Position numbers and translations under genes: made by a program | The notes under the pieces: generated by a model | Database searches by the model: none | What the model saw: only the letters and a program-made list of their open reading frames with translations | Told to the model about the DNA's origin: nothing | Assembly: GCA_019426215.1 (NCBI GenBank) | Contig: CM033405.1 | Span: 4,503,001-4,567,000, forward strand | DNA: 64,000 bases | Direction: 5' to 3' | From: Buddleja alternifolia | Lineage: Eukaryota; Streptophyta; Magnoliopsida; Lamiales; Scrophulariaceae | Shown here: positions 58,064 through 64,000 of the stretch, piece after piece | Layout: every line of letters begins with the position of its first letter | How positions within the stretch are numbered: the stretch's first letter is position 1

Positions 58064-58856
58064 TTTCACCGAAGTAGTTTTTTCTTTTGAAAATAATTAT
58101 TGGTGTTTTATCTCGTTTTTTGTCATCAAACAATTATTGGTGTGTTGGGTTATTATGCATCGTATGTGATGCGGAATTGTGAATTGTCATACCTTTTGTA
58201 GATATAGTTATTATGCATCGTATGTGATGCAGGTTATAAGTCATACCTTTTGTGAGTTCCGATGCTCAAAGACATTTCGTATCTAATATTATTGTAAACT
58301 GTTGCCTCATATTTTTGATATTTCATTTTGGTTATCAAAATATTCTCCTCTGGTAAGCATCGCATTTTCAATGCACTTGGATATGGTTGTTGTATTATTT
58401 ATGCATTTCATATCTGCTTAGTTCGAGTATTTCATCGCATAACAAGTGTGAGAACCAGTTTCTTTCAGTTTGTAATGATCGAGGCAAATGAATAGATTAA
58501 GTGTAATTAATATCCTATTCTTGCTGTATGTAAGAATTAATCAGTATCTTACAACTCGATTTTTAATCATCAGAAAGTTGATAGTTCATAGTATTTGAAC
58601 GTTCCTTGTACATTCTCCATCCAATAAATCACATATATTACATCTAGTCATTATTAGAGATGTTCTTTGACGATTCATACGCAATATAAATATATAAGAC
58701 AATTCTCATAGTATTTTGACGACATCTTCGATTCATACTATGTAATTCGATGATTGAAATGGATCAAAATGTACGATTTCATTTAGTATTGGCATAATTG
58801 CTTGGGTCGTACATCGCTGCCAAAATGTATTACATAGTAATTATCACATACAATGT
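58064..58856. other. non-coding part of the Tat element between the antisense ORF and pol
   Basis: AT-rich; contains a short direct repeat (TTATTATGCATCGTATGTGATGC at about 58147 and about 58207, 20+ bases). No coding pattern is seen. The 3' ends of the oppositely oriented antisense ORF and pol face each other across it. Confidence 0.6.
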
Positions 58857-61800
58857 TTACGCGTAGAATTTCCTGAGATTGTGCATGTTCCATGGACGAG
58901 GTAGCTCTTTACCGTCCATATCTCATAGCCTATAAGTACCACGTTTGGTTATCTCTACAACTGTAAAAGGTCCCTCCCAATTTGCATCTAGCTTCCCAAC
59001 ATGTTTTGACATTTCTACCTTTTTTAGCACCAGATCTCCTACTTGGAAATTTCTCAGCTTAAGATTTTTGTTATAAGCTCAAGCCATTGCACTTTTTTGC
59101 ATGAGAATCATTGCATATGCGGTCTCTTTTTTTCTTCAATAACATCCAGCTCAAAGTATTGCTCTCCCGTATTTTGGTTGAGGTTCACAGATTCACCATA
59201 TGATGTGACACAATGTGTCATTAGCCCAATTTCAGCTGGGATAACTGCCTATGAACCATAAACTAAGCAAAACGGTGATTCTCCAGTGGAACTTCGTGGC
59301 GTAGATCGATAGGGACACCCGGGAGCTCGTCAACCCAATTGCCTTTCTTACCTTCAATCCTTGAAGAAGGATTCTGTTGCATACCTCGGTTTGGCCATTG
59401 GCTTGTGGATTTTCCACTGCAGTGAAGCGTTGTTGAATTTTCATTTCCGTGCACCAGTTTGTCACTACTTTCCCGTTGAACTGAGTGCCATTATTCGACA
59501 TGAGGACTCGAGGTACACCGAATTGACACACAATATTTTTTCGGAGAAATTTCATAACTTCAGCTTTAGTGATTTTTGCGACTGCTTCTACTTTGATGCA
59601 CTTTGTGAAGTGTTCCACTGCAACGATGATGAATTTACGTTGTCCCGTCGCTGGTGGGAAAGGTCCCAAAATGTCGATTCCCCATTGATCAAATGGGGTA
59701 AGCAACGTTAATTGGTTCCATCGCAACGGTGTGTTGATGAGATAGGTTTGCATGTAATTGACATTCCTTGCATCGTTTGCGAAGCTTGTAGGATCGTGCA
59801 CTAGGGTAGGCTAAAAGTAGCCTTGTCTCAAGATCTTTGTGCTAAAGCTCGACCTCCAAAGTGATTTCCACAACTACCTTCATGAACTTCTTGCATCACA
59901 TATTGTGCTTGAGATGAAGCTAGACATTGAAGCAGTGGACCTGCTGAGGATCGTTTGTATAACTCGTTATCAACAATTGTAAATCTTACAGCTCAATACA
60001 TCAATCTTCGTGCTTCATTTCGATCTTCAGGGTCTTTCCTTCTTTTAAATATTCTTTTATCTCATCTTTCCAAGAATTTTCTTCATCCAACATCATTACG
60101 CTGATCGATTCGTCTTTCAATATTTCAGGGCGTTCTGAAGTAAAAAGTGTTACTTGCCTGCTTTTCACTCCCGTGATTGCATTGGCAAATTTGGATAGGG
60201 GCATCAACTCGATCATTCTCCTCTTGGGGTACCTGGTTCAAGGCTAATTTATCGATGCTCAGTTAGCATTGTCAATATATTGAATTAATATTGATACATA
60301 TCTATATTATTTGTTATTTGCATTATGTATTATGATTTTAAACTGGTTAAAGGTTAATTTATCGAAGCTGCCCATGAGACTCTTCACTCGTTGCAAGTAC
60401 TTGCACATCTTTTTCTCCTTAGCCTCGTAGGTGCCATTGATTTGGTTTGCCACGAGTCGGTGAAAGCATTCAAATTTTTCACATCTAACTTTTTTGCCAT
60501 GTTTAAGCCTACAATTAAAGCTTCAAATTCGGCTTCGTTGTTTGTCATATCTAAATCAAGTTTGATGGCGAACTCATGGTCATTTTCGTGTGGATCTTGA
60601 AGTCAAACTCCTGCTCTACCACGCTGAGACATAGACGAACCATCTGTATGTAAAAACCATTGGTTAGCAATTGAGGTGTTTACATCATTTTCGGACAATG
60701 ATGGCATCTGAACTAAGAAGTCAACCATGATTTGTGCCTTGACCGATGTACGAGGTCGATATTCAATTGAGAACTCACCCAATTCAACAGCCCACTTGAT
60801 GAGTCTTCTCGATGCATCGGGCTTAGCCAAAATTTGCTTCAAGGGTTGATTCGTGAGAACCACGATGTGATGTGATTGGAAGTATGGATGTAATTTCTTG
60901 GTTGTGGTAATCAACGCAAGTGCCCACTTTTCTATCATCATGTAGTTCTTTTCTGCTCCTTATAGCATCTTGCTCACGTAGTAGACCGGACGATGCTCCT
61001 ATTCAACTTCACGGGCTAGTACTGCACTAATAGCTTCCTCGAAAATTTCCAAGTATATAAGGAGGTCCTCACCTAAGACTGGCTTCGTCAAGAGAGGTGG
61101 AGAAGTCAAATACATTTTTAGCTCAAGAAAAGCTTCTTCACATTCTTCAGTCCATTTAAAGTTTTTTATGTTTCGGAGGATCTTGAAGAAGTGTAATCCT
61201 TTATCTGCACTTCGCGAGATGAATCTGTTTAGACTGGCCATACGACCTGTTAGCCTCTGAACATCCTTCACTGTTCGAGGTGAAGACATGTCTAGGATAG
61301 CTCAATTTTTTTTTGGATTAACTTCAATACCTTGTTGATTGACCATGAACCCTAGGAACTTTCCTCCTGTTATACCAAATGTGCATTTATGTGGGTTGAG
61401 TTTCATGCCATATTTGTTCATAATTTCAAAAGATCATTTCAGATGACTCAAATGATCGTAATCCTAAGTGCTTTTTACCAGCATATCATCGACGTATACT
61501 TCCATGGTTCTTTCGATCTCATTTTTGAACATCATGTTACGAGCCTTTGGTACGTATCCCCTGAATTTCTAAGGCCAAAAGGCATGACCTTGTAACAGTA
61601 TACACCTTTCGAGGTGATGAACGAGGTTTTTCTTGATCATCTCCTGCCATCATTATCTGGTTAAACCCTTGGTAAGCGTCCATCATGCTTAGCAGCGAGC
61701 ACCCGACCTTGGAATTTACCAGCAGATCGATTCGAGGCAAGGGATAATGATCCCTGGGGCATGCCTTGTTAAGGTCAAGGAAATCGGTACACATGCGCCA

Positions 61801-62786
61801 TTTGCCATGAGCCTTTGGTACTAACACCATGTTGGTTAACCATTCGGAGAAATGGATCTCGTTGATGTATCCAACATCGAGAAGCTTATTCACCTCGGTG
61901 TCGATTATAGCATTACGATCTGGACTAAAATTCCTTTTCTTTTACTTGACTGGTTTTGCTTCTGGATCGATATTGAGTCGATGCACGATGACTTCTAGAC
62001 TTATGCCTTTGAAATTCGAGGCTATCCAAGCAAAAATGTCCTTGTTTTCTCTCAAAAAGTTTATTCATCATGATTTCAAGGCTTGGTCTATTTGTGAGCT
62101 AACTCGTGTTGTTTTTTCGGGGTCGTCAGGTGCTAGTTCAATTACCTTGTGATCTGATGGCTTGATGCGCTTTTCCTCCATTTTTTGTTTCTTGCTTGGG
62201 TTTGGATCATAGTTCGAAATATTTATGGTAGAAGCCAACTTCTTCGTCCTCACTGGTTTCTTTTTTGTAGAACTTCGTTTCAACGAAGTAGTATAGCACT
62301 CTCGTGCCATCTCTTGGTTACATCTAACTTGTTCGACCCCTGCCTTTATTTAAAACTTCTTTTTCAGATGAGGCATAGATACCACAACTCCAAATAAATT
62401 TAAGCCGGGTCGTCCCAATATTACATTGTATGCAAATTGAGCATCTACAACGAGGAACCTAATCATCTCTGTTTTCCTCATGGGTTCGTCACCCAACGAG
62501 GCAGGGAGATCAATTGTTCCAATCGGAGTGATCTTAGAACCTCTGAATCCAACTAGTGGGTAGTTACTGAGCAAAGTTGCCTCATGTCGAAGTTCATCTT
62601 TCGAAGTACACTTAGAAGCATGATATTGGCCGAGCTGCTATTGTCGACAAGTACTTTGTACATCGCAAAATTTGTAATATCCATTTTAATTACCATTGGG
62701 TCGTCCTGTGGACCCACCACACCCTCGTAATCCTCATCACCGAAGCTTATTCGTTCACGCTTCGAATGCATGGTCATGACATGCAA
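58857..62786 (-). pseudogene. Tat-lineage pol: protease, RT, RNase H, integrase; broken
   Basis: The protease (about 62350-62786) has ISFGDEDYEGV and the active-site region VLVDNSSSANIM, where DTGSS/DSGSS is usual. RT has NKACPRDHYPLPR (about 61720-61790) and YVDDM (61482-61496), with in-frame stops between and after them. The RT-RNase H connection reads TVKDVQRLTGRMASLNRFISR (61200-61289), and RNase H covers 60603-60941. Integrase (59232-59801) has WGIDILGPFPPATG, then LMSNNGTQF where the second catalytic Asp is Asn, and GQTEVCNR with the Glu kept. The C-terminal end reads GKLDANWEGPFTVVEI ... MHNLRKFYA, with the stop at 58857-58859. Confidence 0.9.
60244..60376. repeat. small insertion in Tat pol flanked by a near-perfect 17-base repeat
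   Basis: AAGGCTAATTTATCGATGCT (about 60240-60259) and AAAGGTTAATTTATCGAAGCT (about 60350-60370) flank about 90 bp of very AT-rich sequence. Between RNase H and integrase this sequence is foreign to the coding pattern. It could be a small insertion with a duplicated target or a slippage-type duplication. Confidence 0.45.
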
Positions 62787-62799
62787 TGTTTAAGATTGT

Positions 62800-64000
62800 T
62801 GTTCACGTGTCTTTAATTCTCGCGTATATCTCTTTCAAGCATTTTGTGAATCTTCATTGGTGGGACCACCAGCTATTGTGATAATTTCTCCATGAAGAGG
62901 TAAATTGTTGTGCGCATTGTTCTCTTCCTTAGGGTTTTGATCTCAACATTCGTCATGTCGTCTGTTGTCCTTACGACCTCGATTGTCATAATCATCTCTT
63001 CGTCAATAATTATCCCTGCCACGATCTCTAGAGCGACTTTAATCTCTTCGACCTTGTTGTTCCGGAGATTTAGGCGCTTCCTGCCTCTCTCGAGCTTTAT
63101 GGTCGATGAATTGTTGCAAATATCCTTGCTTAATTAATCTCTTGACCTCATCTTTTAATTGAAAACATTCCTTGGTGTCGTGGCCTGTATGTTTATGGAA
63201 CCTACAATATTTGATTGGATTTTATTTTGCTCTTTCCTTCATGGGTCGTGGCCATATCAGCGTATCTTTGTTTTCGATGGCCAGTAAAGCTTGCCCCCTC
63301 GATGTATTTAGCGGTGTATAATTCTCGAACCTTGTATACTGAGGTCTGTCGTGCTTGTCCAGACGATCGCTTCTCAAACTTTGATTCTTCTCTTGAGCTT
63401 TGTCTTTCAATTATTTCTGGATTCTCCGTTCTTCCCTTTTGAGTTCGTCCATCTCCTCTGCATAAATGTACTTCTGAGCTATCACCATGAGTTCTTCCAT
63501 ATAAGATTGGCGATCTCTGATTAGGAAATAGTCCCATTTTGAAGGCATTTATCATCAAATTGATTTTTATCTCATTAACATCTAATGCTTCACTGTTAAA
63601 ACGATCAACGAAGGATCGTAAGTTCTCATCCTTTTTTTTGCCTTATACTAAACAAGTGGGCCACAGATTTGGCATACTTTTGCTTGCTAGTGAAGTGATA
63701 TTCAAATTTACGCATGAATTGTATGTAGTCCACGATGCATCCCGTGGGCAGATGTGTAAACCATTCTTGGGCTCCACCCGTAAAGGGTCTTTAAAAAGAT
63801 TCTACTGTTCAGTGCATCTGACAAGTTATGCATTGTCATTTGGTTTTCATATGCAACAATGTGCTGCTTAGGATCTATCGACCCATCATACTTCGGTAGA
63901 TCGATAATGCGGAAATTTCCCAAAGACTCTGACAAGATTTCTTCACAAAAGGGAGAGTTTCTCCTTTGTAGGGCTGAGACAGGTCGAAAGACTCTCTTCA
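62800..64000 (-). pseudogene. Tat-lineage gag, C-terminal part, continues past window edge
   Basis: The block 63708-63935 reads GNFRIIDLPKYDGSIDPKQHI, the entry to the retrotransposon gag domain of Tat elements (YDGs.DP..H). The frame then shifts. Later blocks (63202-63558) are charged and resemble the gag tail before the protease. The gag start is beyond 64000. Confidence 0.8.

Larger units (their letters stand above)
54375..64000 (-). mobile_element. Ty3/gypsy Tat-lineage retrotransposon, 3' LTR through gag, cut by window edge
   Basis: The element runs on the minus strand from beyond 64000 down to its 3' LTR at 54375-54941. The order in its own sense is gag, protease, RT, RNase H, integrase (ending at 58857), then about 3.9 kb of extra sequence containing an antisense ORF, then a purine tract (GTGGGGGACTAGA) and the LTR. 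RT wording (WRMCTDFLDLNKACPRDHYP), protease-region wording and the long post-pol region with an antisense ORF are features of the Tat group (RIRE2/Retand-like). The 5' LTR and target duplication are outside the window. Confidence 0.9.

Overview
The window is nuclear DNA from a eudicot plant. It is AT-rich, with long introns that use plant-type splice signals. Two spliced host genes are recognisable, and most of the rest is transposable-element sequence. I cannot name the species. There is no sign of bacterial, organellar or CRISPR-type content.

Layout. Positions 1-1212 hold the 5' end of a minus-strand Ty1/copia element (gag and 5' LTR) cut by the window edge. Positions 1213-2789 hold an orphan promoter-like stretch split by a Mutator-type MITE (9-bp target duplication). 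Positions 2795-9123 are a plus-strand Ty3/gypsy chromovirus. It is complete from LTR to LTR, is flanked by a GCCCC target duplication, and has a 1-kb hAT element nested in its gag. Positions 9975-14740 hold a minus-strand six-exon gene for a membrane-anchored sulfotransferase-like protein (342 aa as assembled). Its first intron carries a short TRIM-like LTR element (13374-14541). Positions 14741-23774 are gene-free and contain several MITEs, including a 873-bp Mutator-like element at 19963-20835. Positions 23780-30453 are a complete but dead minus-strand copia element. It is the same family as the left-edge fragment, and it contains a nested 1,673-bp solo LTR and a nested truncated LINE. Positions 30861-32500 are another solo LTR.

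Positions about 33000-47760 hold a plus-strand gene for the plant homologue of WDR48/UAF1 (17 coding exons, 764 aa as assembled). Its introns contain two hAT MITEs and two tandem duplications, and one intron uses a GC donor site. Positions 47761-54374 are gene-free, with a tandem SINE-like repeat, a probable solo LTR and a Mutator MITE with an internal tandem array. Positions 54375-64000 are the 3' LTR and most of gag-pol of a minus-strand Ty3/gypsy Tat-lineage element. Between pol and the 3' LTR it carries an additional ORF in antisense orientation.

The host genes look unrelated to one another. What ties the window together is a readable insertion history: at least ten insertions have target duplications visible on both sides, several of them nested. 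The autonomous retroelements are all inactivated by stops, frameshifts or changed catalytic residues. I see no evidence for an undescribed multi-gene system. The most unusual items are the antisense ORF of the Tat element, the chromovirus pol that ends inside its own 3' LTR, the duplicated splice acceptor in the WDR48 homologue, and the nested copia/solo-LTR/LINE structure.
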